Shown: in pieces, positions 31,168 through 43,059 of the stretch
Layout: every line of letters begins with the position of its first letter
How positions within the stretch are numbered: the stretch's first letter is position 1
DNA from: Sthenelais limicola
Lineage: Eukaryota > Annelida > Polychaeta > Phyllodocida > Sigalionidae
Length of the DNA stretch: 64,000 nt
Assembly (NCBI GenBank): GCA_942159475.1
Contig: OW804097.1
Coordinates: forward strand, 57,246,986-57,310,985
Reading direction: 5' to 3'
The notes under the pieces: model-generated
The model's database searches: none
What the model was told of the DNA's origin: nothing
The model's input: the letters and a program-made list of their open reading frames with translations, nothing else
Translations under genes and position numbers: made by a program

Positions 31168-32470
31168 TGAGCGGCCTAATACGCTGTGACATCTGTCGGG
31201 GATGGTTCAACAACCAGAAATCCCTATTCGTTCACCTTAATAAGAAACACCTCGACTTTGACGGCAATATGCAAGGTAGGTTTCCTTGTGTAATATGTGA
31301 CCAAACCTTCGCCAGTAATTACAACTTAAAGAGACACCAAAATTCGGCGCATGAGCTAACAACGCCGACTCCGGCCAAAATAGCAGTGAAGAAACCAACC
31401 GTAACCATCTAAATTCTAAATTCAGCAGTGACTTTTATGACTTAGAAAAATGGGAAAAATTCGGCCCACATGGTGTCAAATTCCGCATTGTTTACAAAAG
31501 CCCTCCCTTTTGCAGCACCGAAAAACGCGCATCAGGACCCAAAGCTGACACCACCAATCCAGTCGCCGCCAACACCCCAGGTTATCACCAAATTAGAAAA
31601 GAGGGTCCTGAGCTTGATGGAATCTCCACCGAGCCCTATCTCTCCAGTTAGGAAACCAGATAGGTTAACAGTACTCACCACTGAACTAACTGCAAAACCA
31701 CAAGCCACAAGTCAAACGTAAGTTGCTAACTATTCCTGAACCTAGCCAAGATGCTACCGTTAGGAAGAGGACATTAAGTGAACATCCCCTGAACCGCATC
31801 ATCAAAAACAGGATCAAAACCTATAATAACATCTCCAACCCCTAAATCACCACCATCCGCTAGTATCTCTGATTTAATTGATATCGACCTTAACATGACT
31901 GACGACTCATCCACGGAAGAGGATCCAATCAGAAACGCCATGAACCACTGTAAATCCCCAGAAGCAAAGAAGCGGAAAACTGTGACCACCCCAGCCATTA
32001 GACCCAGTTCCCCTGCCAGCTGTAGCAGTAGTAACCAGAGTAGCTCCTCCTCCTCATCGAGTAGTAGCTCCTGTACCAGTTTGAAAATCCCTACAGCCCC
32101 TAACCTACCCGATTTTATTAACTCTGCATCTAATAGCTCAACTAATCATATGACCAAAGAGAAAACAGAAGAATACGAGGCAAAGGGCATACACATGAAT
32201 ACATCAACCAAACCAGTGTATACCCCCACACCAAAGGAACATCTACCGAGACAGACACAGCTGCCCAAAGAGGACAGAACCATCACCCACCCAAAACTGA
32301 AGGAGCGAGACCAGACCCCAGGATGGGAGGGACCTCGACTTTGGGAAGTAAGAACCGCAGAAGTGATGCTGGACCTATACCGCATAATTGACAAGATGGA
32401 CCAGTATGTGGGTGCAGCCATGTACCGGGCTATGGTGCAAAGAGGCTTTGCAAGCTCCCGCAGGAAATAA
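31168..32470 (+). pseudogene. Broken two-finger C2H2 reading frame, probably element-derived
   Basis: A frame from ATG 31168 has two C2H2 fingers: CDICRGWF with HLNKKH (CX2CX12HX4H), and CVICDQTF with HQNSAH (same spacing). It stops at about 31410. Downstream frames (31470-31721 with PPIQSPPTPQ and Pro/Ser-rich text; 31895-32470 with a Ser-rich run and RLWEVRTAEVMLDLYRIIDKM, stop at 32470) look like the rest of the same protein broken by stops and shifts. It begins 200 bp after a Penelope fragment. Paired fingers at an N-terminus occur in some LINE proteins (R2/NeSL-like), but a host gene with unseen introns is possible. Confidence 0.45.
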
Positions 32471-33128
32471 TAACTGACAATATCCATATAACTGGATTCA
32501 GATCATTATAAAAACACATTTTAAAACTTTCTAGGGGCATTTTAGAGTAAAATTTGGTAAGAAACATTTTAAGGTCAATTTTTTGGTGTAGATTTAAAAA
32601 AATAATCTTACCAAGCTGAAAAATTTGATTTTACCCTTCTAATAGCCTAAAAACAAAATGGCCACCGTTATGTATTAGGAAAACCAAGAATCATGTCCAA
32701 AATCCTTATTTATTCATCAATATCATTGTGTAATAGCTCAAATTAAAGGGGCCATCAGGGGCCATCATTTTAATTTGGGTTCATAGTTGGTATGGCACTC
32801 TGGTTACCATGGCAACCAAAACAAACAAAAAATGGCTATATTATCACCAAATCTGGTCTAGAATAGTTATTTATTCATTGATATGGTCATTTGATAGCTC
32901 ACATTAAAGGCCCAATTGAGATACATCATCCTATACTATTCCCGTGGTTGCTATGACAATATAGTCACCATAGCATCCATAAATGAATAAAGAATGAACT
33001 TTTTTACCACAAATCAATATATTTCATATGTGAACATGAACCCAAAACATGCTTACGATGCATATACTTTGATATATATAAATTCATCCATAAGATTTAC
33101 CCCTTGTTTATGACTTTCCTATATTAAT

Positions 33129-34061
33129 TTGTTTGTAACCATGAAAACATATTCTAATATTCTATTCAGTGGTTCAGAAAGGTTTGTAATAGAAGATGGT
33201 GAAGAGGGTGAGCTTCACAAATTGGTACAGTCTGACCATTCCCTGAGTACTGGCTGGGCAGGACATAATCACTGTAGGGTGGTTCTGATTCTGGATGACA
33301 AAATAGTGTTGCTAGATGAGTAATAGGGGACCAGAGGGTGACGGTTCCCATTGCATGGTCTTTCAAAACCACAAACAGATGTGTGGAGTGTGAGGCTCTC
33401 TATGAGGGATTAGACAGGCAATATTGAATTTGAATAAATGCTGCCTCACAATTTGTTGGTATTGATGTAAAACTTGAAATAGGATTTATAAATTTTTAAG
33501 AATTATTATCAATAACAAGAACATCTGTTCACATTGAATTGATATTAGGCAGTTTCCCTTACCAATTCATTAACCAAGTGAGTAGAGTGAAACTTCAAGA
33601 GCACCATTCATTAAAATGTTGTAGGAGCATAATAGCTTTTACAGCAAAATTGCCAACCAAAATCACAGGGGGCATTGGAGATGTTATCTTGGTTCTTGGA
33701 TTCACCCTGGACTTTAATGTAGAGGCTCAGATCAGGGAGAAAATGGACACCAAAGCACATTGGGTAGGCAAGTGCATTACATCCATCAACACATTCAAAG
33801 AAGCTGGTGAATTTATTTCACAAAGCGGGACACTGCTTGAGCTATCAACAGCTACAAGAGGTTGACACTGGTCTGGCTGAGTATGAGGTGAAGTCCATGA
33901 ATGATGATGGTTTTGTGCTGCCCCCTAACCTAGTTGAAGGGTTGATGGAGTGTTTACCCATTTCTGAGCTGACAACCTGGAAATCCTGGATGCATCACTT
34001 GATGGAAAGGACACTTGTCATTTTGTTATATTATGATGTGTGGATCTATAGCCACATGTAA
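33129..34061 (+). pseudogene. Degraded copy of a multicopy element-type protein, N-terminal part
   Basis: Overlapping frames hold KCCRSIIAFTAKLPTKITGGIG, EKMDTKAHWVGKCI and, shifted by one frame near 33807, AGHCLSYQQLQEVDTGLAEYEVK and LPPNLVEG. The SYxxLQxVD-type block preceding a variable linker recurs in large families of uncharacterised proteins in invertebrate genomes, as I remember them. At least one frameshift, no start. Related C-terminal remains lie at 40930-41780. Confidence 0.45.
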
Positions 34062-34179
34062 GCTTCATAATGTATTCACCCAGCTACCCGTTGTCATGGC
34101 AACCAGCCCCGTTGCCATGGTAACCATCCTGTGAGCTAGCCCTAATAAAGAACACTTTTGGAGAAAGACTCAATACAGA

Positions 34180-34275
34180 CTTGACTTGTTCTTGAGTAGC
34201 TCTTAAAGTACAATTGTTACAGGAGTATAACAACATAATTATATCTCCTAGTCATCCTACTTACGGACATATCAT
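34180..34275 (+). repeat. Duplicate of 36785-36865
   Basis: CTTGTTCTTGAGTAGCTCTT and the following AGTACAATTGTTACAGGAG and ATATCTCCTAGTCATCCTAC are shared with 36785-36865, with few differences. In the second copy the sequence continues into an open frame. Confidence 0.85.
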
Positions 34276-36784
34276 TGGTGGAGACCCTTAAAAGATAGAA
34301 GAATAGCTCTCATTATCTTGGATTAATTATAATTGCTCAAAATGAGTCAATGAGTATGGGGGCCTAGGCCCGCCTCAAACAGCACCTTCAACTTATACAT
34401 GGGCCTATATGACCCAGTAGGCATACCAGCCATTCTACAAGAGGGAGAGGGAGTAGTGGAAGGAGAAGCAAGCAGCTAGTCCCTGCTAACAGGTAAAATT
34501 ACCTGGCCAAAACTTTCTCTCCCAAATATAATTCTTCTTATGAAAATGACACTTTAAACAGTGAACAGGAATTCTCATAGGGATTGTGTGTTTAGAACTA
34601 TAGAGACAAAGGTTAGAGAGTGAGTTTCATTTTCTGTATTTTCTAACAGCCAACATCATATCTATAGGATGAGTCAGTGAGTCACTTCCCCACTACTCCA
34701 CTCCACAGGGGGAGCATGGCAGATCTAGGGCAACTAGGAAGAACACCTGACCCCCAATAGGGTCACTATAGAGGCCTAGGGATGCTCCTGCTCTCCTTAC
34801 TAGACTTGCAATAGACACATATGTAGCATTCTCCTGAATTCAGGCACTGCATCATCGGATCTCAAGTGATTTTCATAATCTACTCATCTATAAAATGCTG
34901 CCATTTTTGCGGATTCGTTGATATATCTATAATATGACTATATCTTGAATATTTAACAACCTACATTCAAGATGGACAATATAATTTGATTAAGTGACTT
35001 TCTTTACATCAACATTGAAATAGACTTACTTGAATGACCATATTGATTTTAAAACACTACAATGGACGATAGACTTTAATTAATTTACTCTATATTATAC
35101 AATAGTTCAATAGTAAGTTGGACAATATTTGTTTAAACTTGGAATTTATGTATTCTACCAATATGTCAACTATGTTTGCAATGTAGTATTGTTGTGGTGC
35201 TCTCTATTCTGTATCTTTTTAGATTGATTTAATTGTACAATTCCCACCTTTGTGTTAAACAATATGCTTTTAGGTGAAGATGTGCCTGAATATTCACTTT
35301 GCTGAATTCACTTGAATCAATTTAAATTACTTTCAATCCAGATGGAGGGGGAATGTTAATATGTTTGGGAGTCAATATATTTCAAATAGGATAGATTAAT
35401 GGTGATTAATGGTATTAATTTTTTACATCATGGGAAATATCCCAATCAGAGATTAAAATGCAATTGTTTTTTCAGATGGGGTTATATGGTGCCATCAGCT
35501 ATCTAAGGACAGGTGTTAGCATTTTGAAATGTTTACCTGGAACATTAATGTTCTTATTCATTTAAAATTTCTTATTCATTTTTAAGTGGTCCGGGTGATT
35601 CTTTTCATATTGGAATAATGAATTAATGGCCAAGGAGTGCCTGACCCACGCCCCAAACATGAAAATTAAAATCCAGGGCATAATGGATTCTAGTACGTAC
35701 TTCCGACACAGGGAGTCGCGTGCGGAGGCCACACCTTTAGGGTACAGCTCCACACTGCAGCCTGGGCTATTGCTGGGTTAGATCCGGGGATTGTGAGCCT
35801 ACCACACAACAACTACGAAAGAAGTAGAAAGCTCTGGTGGCAGAAGGACTTCCGTTAATGACTTTTTCGTGGTGAGTGCCTTCAGTTTGTGGGTTACCTA
35901 ATTGTGATTGATCGGTGATAATTACAGTGACTTTCTCCTGATCTTTAACAAGGATCGAAAAATATTAGTCTAGTTAGCCTGGATCAGGAGAGATCTAGAT
36001 CCAGGTTGGCACATGGTAGGGGGAAATTGAAAAGACATTTCTAAAGACTTCTTAAAACTTTTGCAGGTTTTTCCTGCTGTCCTTTATGACCATGGGCAGT
36101 ATGGACAATGATATACTCCGTAGGATGTATACACTCATCAAAATTAAAGCAAATTGCTGTTTTGGTGTTGAATAACATAATTACATAGAATTTCAGAGGA
36201 CTGATGGCTCCCGGAGATGCATTCCTTATACGATCTGGCAAAGCAGAGTTTTGGTATACATGAATACATGAAGCGTGATCTTATTCCATGATATGTGATG
36301 ATGGGGGCACCATCTACAAAGTTACAATATTTCCTCTAATAGATTGTTTATAGTAACATTTAAAATTTGTCTGGCCATATGGAAATGACAGTGAGTGCTG
36401 AGTCAGAGTTGGACATATCTGTGTTGGTTTGGCTTAAATAGTTAATTAGTATTTGGTTAATGCTGAGTCTATATTGCAATTTCAATTCACCCCTTAAGGA
36501 TTGTAATAATATTTTGAAATAGAGAATATGTTCTTGTGATTGGATGACAAAGTCAAGAGGTAAAGACAGAAGCAATAACCACAGGTGATTACCGATATGT
36601 AAAGGTAGAATGGCTTGATTAAGATTTAAATATTCAAAATTACCTGACTGTAAATTTTTATTTAAAAGTAATAGTATTTCAATTGGATTTTATAACAGTA
36701 ATAGGTTGACAGATGTTTCTGGGTAGCTGGTGATTTTGGTCGTTGTTCTCATCTTGTACAACAAGCCAGTATGACATTTGGCTT

Positions 36785-37054
36785 GTTCTTGAGTAGCTCT
36801 TTTTAGTACAATTGTTACAGGAGTATAACAACATAATTATATCTCCTAGTCATCCTACTAACGGACATATCAATTTAACACAGATTGAAGCATGGCAATC
36901 AGGTACTGGAAAAGATATCAATCGTGAGAAAATCATACCAGCAAAGAACAAGACCCTTGAAGCCCCAGCTGTCATGGATAAACTGTCACATACAAATGTA
37001 GTTCTTGGCAAAGGTACCCCTACATATGAAAATGTGGACTTGGACATGTTTTGA
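36785..37054 (+). pseudogene. Element-type protein fragment, middle part
   Basis: An 80-codon frame (from about 36812) reads EYNNIIISPSHPTNGHINL, IEAWQSGTGKDINREKIIP, KLSHTNVVLGKGTPTYENV and ends at 37054 with codon TGA, after which protein-like text (SMPDITNNDTAKGMAFLIE) continues in the same frame. GTTACAG just before the frame looks like a splice acceptor. It ends where the 163-bp-type repeat begins. The same kind of protein family as at 33129 is suspected. Confidence 0.4.
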
Positions 37055-37124
37055 AGCATGCCAGACATTACAAACAATGACACAGCAAAGGGTATGGCAT
37101 TTCTGATAGAGACAAATAAAAGCC

Positions 37125-37800
37125 TGTTGGCCACCTGAAATCTCAAGATGGCCACCATATTTCAAAGTTGGCCGCCATTTGAGACCAGAAAATGCTATTT
37201 TTGCCACATTATTACATACGTATGTGATTTCAGGGGTGCTATTTGAAAAGTCAAATAGCACCTATGTGCTATTTGGGCCGAATATCCACAAGATTGATGG
37301 AAAGTAAGGTAAAATACTATTAAAATCGAGTTCTCTTGTTCATTTAGTATGTAATAAATACCAAATAGCTCTCTGTTTGGTTTGTAATTGATCAAGACGT
37401 TGGGTTAAATCGCACTCCACCCCTTTGGGGTGTCTAGCGATTTGACACAACGTCTTGATCGATTACAAACCTCCATTGTGCCATTAGGTATAAGAATTGG
37501 CTAAAATATACCGATTTGAATGATCTTGATGCTGAATCATGTTTTTGCTAATGTAAAGGCCATATTTGTTTTTCTGGGATACTTGAAATTTCAAGATGGC
37601 CGCCCTTGTCCAAGATAGCCGTTTTTATGACCTGAAAATGCTATTTTTGCCTTAGAATTGGCTAGAATAGTCCTATTTGTATGATCTTGTTGCCATATTG
37701 TATGTATTTACCTATGTAGAAGCCACATTTGTATTTCTGGGACACTTGGAATTTCAAGATGGCCGCCATTTTACTAAATGGCCTCCAATTTTTCCCTAAA
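37125..37800. repeat. Second 163-bp-type repeat array, inverted relative to 555-1205
   Basis: About three units with GAAATYTCAAGATGGCC, GAAAATGCTATTTTTGCC and GAATTGGCTA words, the reverse complement of the left array. The first unit is interrupted at about 37205-37480 by a segment with two hairpins. Confidence 0.75.
37235..37471. repeat. Inserted segment with two hairpins
   Basis: GGTGCTATTTGA, AAAG, TCAAATAGCACC (37235-37262) is a perfect 12-bp hairpin. A larger one has 35-bp arms (37379-37413 and 37437-37471, about four mismatches) around a small CACCCC/GGGGTG hairpin. Confidence 0.85.
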
Positions 37801-38777
37801 AAATTGCTGACTGGATTTGGGGGAACCAGAAATTATAAGGAAATTAAATAATTATTATAATAGAAATAAAGGGTGTATGTGAAGGCTTAATATTGCCAAT
37901 ATTCTTCATAAATACAAAGAATCTAGCTTTGCCGAAATGTAATGCCAATTATTCACAATAACTACTCATGCAAAAATAATATCCAGACATTTCCCATTGT
38001 GACCATATGTAATTATGCAAGTTATGGCCAACAAGCAGCTGTGTTCATCTCTCTCTATCTCTGTATCACAATACACTAGACACCCATGCATTAACACCTA
38101 TGAGAAATTGTGCAACCAGGCAGAAAATGGAACATTAAAACAATTGATTTCCATTACAAAACTCAGAAAAATACCTCACTTCATTAATTGCAACATGCTG
38201 GCTGTGCCCATGGTTGCATAATTAATAAGGGAGCATGTGTTATAGTTTGGTATATGGGTCAGTTTTTCTAAGTGTGCTACTTTGCCAAAATACTGCATTG
38301 TTGATGATATCTTCTTTAATAATTAAAGGAAACACATCTTAGTGTCATTAGATTCCTCTGGTCCTGTTTGTTCATTCCAAATATAGTTTTCTGTACATGA
38401 GAATTATGATTTTTCTTCAAAATCGACCAACAATATATTTCTCCTCTGGTGGAAACAATCTAATTATATAAGGCACATGTGTCCAATGCTTAGAATACAC
38501 TCAAACTAACAATACACCATATTTTGATGGTGAAAAAGGCCTGATTTGCTACTATACACTAACCCAACTTACTAACTGCTGAGAATAAATGATCTCTAGT
38601 ATACACTGGAGCTTCACGACGAACACAAGTGTCTTCAGTGTCTCACTCTTTTTGATGGATTAATATCAGTTATTAGTATTGTATTGCATATTGTTTAAGT
38701 CCGGATTGAGTACAGTCATATAATAGTTTCTCAAAGTCTTTCAAAGTTAATAGTCCAGGCAATCTAGCTCAAAAAAG

Positions 38778-41700
38778 GGCTGAACCTAGGATAAATTGCA
38801 ATAAAAGGTTTCTCAACGGTTTTGGGTAGTATTAGTGTCCCTTATTAACATACTAAAAGTCTAGAAAAATCTAGGATGGGGAACATGCCCAAAATTGCAA
38901 AAAACCAAAATGGCCGCCTCTAAAACTTTGAAAGGCCATAACTCAGTGTAAAATCAACATATATTCAAATGTGAATACATTTTCTTATGTTTCCAGGCAT
39001 GGGGAATGCAATGAAATAAGAAATAAGTCCATATATTCAATATTTAAAATGTTAGTCTACTGATATATAGAAGAAATGGGGAAAAACAACCAGCAAAAGC
39101 ATCCTATGAAGGGAAAAAAATCAAACTCATTTTGCATGAAAGCATTTATGATCAAGGACACTAAGAAATGATTTTCTGTAATCCAAACTGTTGTATAAGC
39201 CTTTTGAACAGTGTATATGAAAGGAATTGTATATAATGTATTACTCTGATACGTCAATTTGCCTCCTACATAAGGCACACCACATATTGTCCTTAATTTA
39301 TCATTAAAACCTGAGCTGTTTGCACAGTCAACATGGCTATGGCCACAACTGGAGTATGTCATTCCAAGTATATTCTTTTGAAGGAACACATGTGACTATT
39401 GCAGTCAATCTTGCAGTTTCAGTAAATAATTTGTAGTAGTCCATCAGGAGCAGCAGGGTACGGCATAGATACAGGTGGGAATTGTGAACTTCCACAATGG
39501 AACACCCTTTACAGTTTGAATCCCCAAAGCATGCAGTGCTAGACAGTTCTGTATTGACATATTATAGAACTAGATATACTTTTATGATTATAATTTGAAT
39601 CATTGAATCGCCTGTGGCTAACACAGGGGCCTTCATAAATAATTTATTTTCCCCATTCTCCTTAATCACTTCATGTGGAGAATGGCATATTGAAGTAAAC
39701 CTAAAATGAGGTATGTACATTGAAAGTAGGAATACAATTTATGCAAACTGCACGTCTTCCAATTGACCCTATAGCATACTCAAGACTTTAAAAAAATAAG
39801 GTATCTAACTATAATCAATTGCTGGCCATAGTATTTGTATGTCCCGAAAAGCCAGTGTTTATTTTTGGTGAAAATAGTTTTCTCATGGGGTCCATAACTT
39901 GTCAAGTGGTATACCACAGCCTGCCTTTGGCATATAGGTATACTGCATCATAGACAGAAAAATTGTATCATACCACATTATTTCTGGAATGAAGAGTGCT
40001 CTGCACATATGATATTCTAGATTTCTCTAAAGACTGATGTGTGGTCATTTAGAAATACCAGCCTCAATGATCTATATATGGATATATCAGATGGAAAAAT
40101 TGGCCCTAGAATTTGTTCTAAGCCATGAGAAAGGAATGATCTCTTATATTCATATGTATAGTATATAAATTCTACAACCATTTGATTGAAGGCATTAGTT
40201 TCGTTAAGCCCCTTTTAGTTAGCACTATACATTCATATTCCACACAGTAGAAGTACTAGAAGAAAAAATGTATTCTGAAGATGACTTTATATTGCTACCA
40301 ATGTTGTTCCCTAAATACAAAGATGTGGTGGGAATATGATGTAATGATTGGAAACTGGAAACAGAATGGAAGCTGCAAGTGATCATGAATCTGGAATAAA
40401 TATGTGTATGATGATTTATAAGAGGGTAGTTATAGTTGCACATTATTCATCATGCCTTGCTTCTCAACTGAACTTGTAAGTAACATGTGTCTCTTGATAT
40501 ATACCTGCTTGTGCTGAAATCAACTATTGCACTTCCTCAACTACTGTTGTTCACTTCAATTCAGGTAAATTAAGTAAGAATATTTCACACTCCAGAATGC
40601 ATGGATATGAACCTGGCTTTTGTTATGGTGTAAAGCACCAATCACACACTCACTCCAATATCCTTTCTCCACATCTTCATGAACAAGAATGCAACAGCAA
40701 CAACTATACCCTGAGAATGTTGGCTACTGGTGTAAAAGTCAATGTTAAAGATAATATAATAGGAAGATAAAATGATAGGAACCATATTCTTGAGTCAATA
40801 GAAAGGAACAATGTTCCAGCCTGTGTTTCAAGAGGATACTGCAAAAACCCTCAGAAGGGAAACAACTAGATTTGAAGGTCAATCAATTTCAATTGAGCTG
40901 TAACTTTGGTTTCAACACCTCAGTAAACCTTTAGATTTGAAAATAACAACAATAATAACAGATGTCTTTTTAAAAAATAGCAAGCACTATAGTCAACCAG
41001 AGGGGCTACAAGGATGCTGCAGTACAGCAGCTATGCATATGGACAGGAAAAAGAGAATATTAGTTGAAATCTTTCAACATCTGAGGGCAAATGATATCAC
41101 TATACATTGTCTGCAAAAGCAGATGTAGATATGCTTATATTGCAAATGGTTGTTGAATTTGCTAGGGCATGTGGCACCATTCCCATTGGTGAAAATACAC
41201 TTGTTAATAACATCTTTCCATGAAAAGAGCACAACAGAGTTTGGAGCATAAAAAATGTGAAGACAAATCTAAGATATCACAAGTGCAGAACACTGCTCCT
41301 GTCCATGCAATAGAAGGTGATATAACATTAAATTCTTCTGGTCTAGGAGATTCAACTGTTATTTGCAATATAAGCATATCTGTATCTCCTTCTGCATGCA
41401 GAGGTTTGCCAGCATGCCTATGTTCCTAAGACAAGCTGAGGTGTTCTTTGATAATCCACCCCAAATGGATATATAGAGAAAGGTGGGAATGCGATATTCT
41501 ACTTTTGTAAATTGTCAATAGTAGCAAAACTAGGTCTCTGTCCTCATCATGGATGTCCATTCATCTGCTGCTAATAACTACCACAGCCAACGTGTATGCT
41601 ACCAAATCAAAACTTGGAAGGGAGTTCATTTCCATTGAGAGGATTGGGGATGGAAGTTTACGGACATACCTAATGCCCCTGACCAACTATTGCATTCATT

Positions 41701-42325
41701 TGCTGCAGCTGTAAGAGCAACTGCAGCAGTTTAAAATGCTCCTGAAGAATTATCATGGAATGCACTATTGTGGCCGTGATGGTGAATGTGTAAACTGGTG
41801 AGGCACCAAACTATCAGTATAACGTTTCAAGTCACATATACATTATATAGATGACCAATTGATTTTTCTTGTGGTAGGTTCCTTATCTCAGGTATCACAA
41901 TGGTACTTATGATGGTTTGTTTAGTGGAAAGATGTTGGCTAATAGCCTTGGTCAAGTACAATCTGACTAAATGAGACATAGATTTTTCACTTCACAGGAT
42001 GGTTTTGCAGGACTGTTTTCTTGTCATTTCTTTGATATATCAGTACACTAACTTGCTTAATATTGATTATATTGATTTCATTCTCATTTCATTGCATTCC
42101 CCATGCCTGGGAACATTAAGAAAATGTATTTACACTTGAATATATGTTGATTTTACACTGAGTTATGGCATTTCAAAGTTTTAGTGGCAGCCATTTTGTT
42201 TTTTGTGATTTTGGGCATGTTCCCCTACCTAGATTTTTCTAGACTTTTAGTATGTTAATAAGGGGCACTCATACTACCCAAAACCGTTGAGAAACCTTTT
42301 ATTGCAATTTTTCCTAGGTCAATCC
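38778..42325. mobile_element. 3.55-kb element with about 245-bp terminal inverted repeats
   Basis: The left terminal block 38778-39025 (CCTAGGATAAATTGCAATAA, then TTTCTCAACGGTTTTGGGTA, GTCTAGAAAAATCTAG, GGCATGGGGAATGCAATGAA) is repeated in reverse complement at about 42075-42325 with roughly 90% identity by eye. The interior holds only broken coding remains (40930-41780). It resembles a large DNA transposon or a nonautonomous derivative; superfamily not assigned and target duplication not clear. Confidence 0.85.
40930..41780 (+). pseudogene. Element-type protein remains, C-terminal part, inside the 3.55-kb element
   Basis: Fragments in several frames read DRKKRILVEIFQHLRAN, then ADVDMLILQMVVEFARACGT (about 41120) and PIGENT, then YHSQRVCYQIKTWKG (about 41580), DWGWKF and NAPDQLL. 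The order DADxLI..., a VGEDT-like site, HSLRVYYQ-like, WGWK and APxxLL is one I know from a widespread family of uncharacterised element-like proteins in invertebrates. Stops and shifts are frequent, so this is a dead copy. Confidence 0.5.
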
Positions 42326-42879
42326 TTATTTTTACTGGACTATAACGCGCTAGGCAATAATAAGCGATCATGTGATCCTCCGGTCGTCGTACAAAGGAAG
42401 GGGGCGTGGTCCACATACACATCTATACCTATCACTTATTGTTTGGACAATACATTTAACCCGGAACATACATAAACTGGGCCATTTCAGAGAGATTTCT
42501 GGGATTTCTTGGCAACAATACATAACCTAGCAACCATGAATTTGCCTGAAATAGTTACCTAGTTCATAGAACTATTGCATGAAATAATTTATATGGGTAT
42601 ATTATTACACATTATTTGTTAAAAATCAGTATTTCCATGGAATGGCTGAAATTCCACTGAAAATAAATTACCATGGCAACAGAGGCCAAGAAAACAAATT
42701 CTCAGTATGTTAACATTATTTAGCATACCAAAATGTATCTGTACCAAATTCTATGCTTTAATACTTATTTGAACAATTCTCGCAGCATCTACCTGACTAA
42801 TTGTTATCGTGTCATGTTGATTATCAGCATAGACTCTAACTTGGAAACCATATTATTGCTTAATTTATAACAATTTTAG

Positions 42880-43059
42880 GTCTTAGTAGTTTTCCTCCCC
42901 TATGATGTTGTTCCTTCGTTCCACCCAGAGCAAATAGAGATGACCCAGCTCTTCTTGTCCCTGCTTACCTACAGAGAGAAAGGTAAATATAACATTCGAG
43001 GGTGGCAGCCATATTTGGGAGCAAGGACCTTCGAAGACATCAGCCCGAAAATGGTAAAG
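42880..43059 (+). CDS. Candidate upstream exon joined to the GT31 exon
   Basis: The acceptor ACAATTTTAG ends at 42879 and the donor AAG-GTAATT is at 43060. The 60 codons between are open in one frame with a protein-like sequence (VLVVFLPYDVVPSFHPEQIE, then KYNIRGWQPYLGARTFEDI). An internal ATG at 42940 could be a start. Phase 0 on both sides fits the GT31 exon. A second possible donor at 42980 (AAAG-GTAAAT) would break the phase. Family not recognised. Confidence 0.5.
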
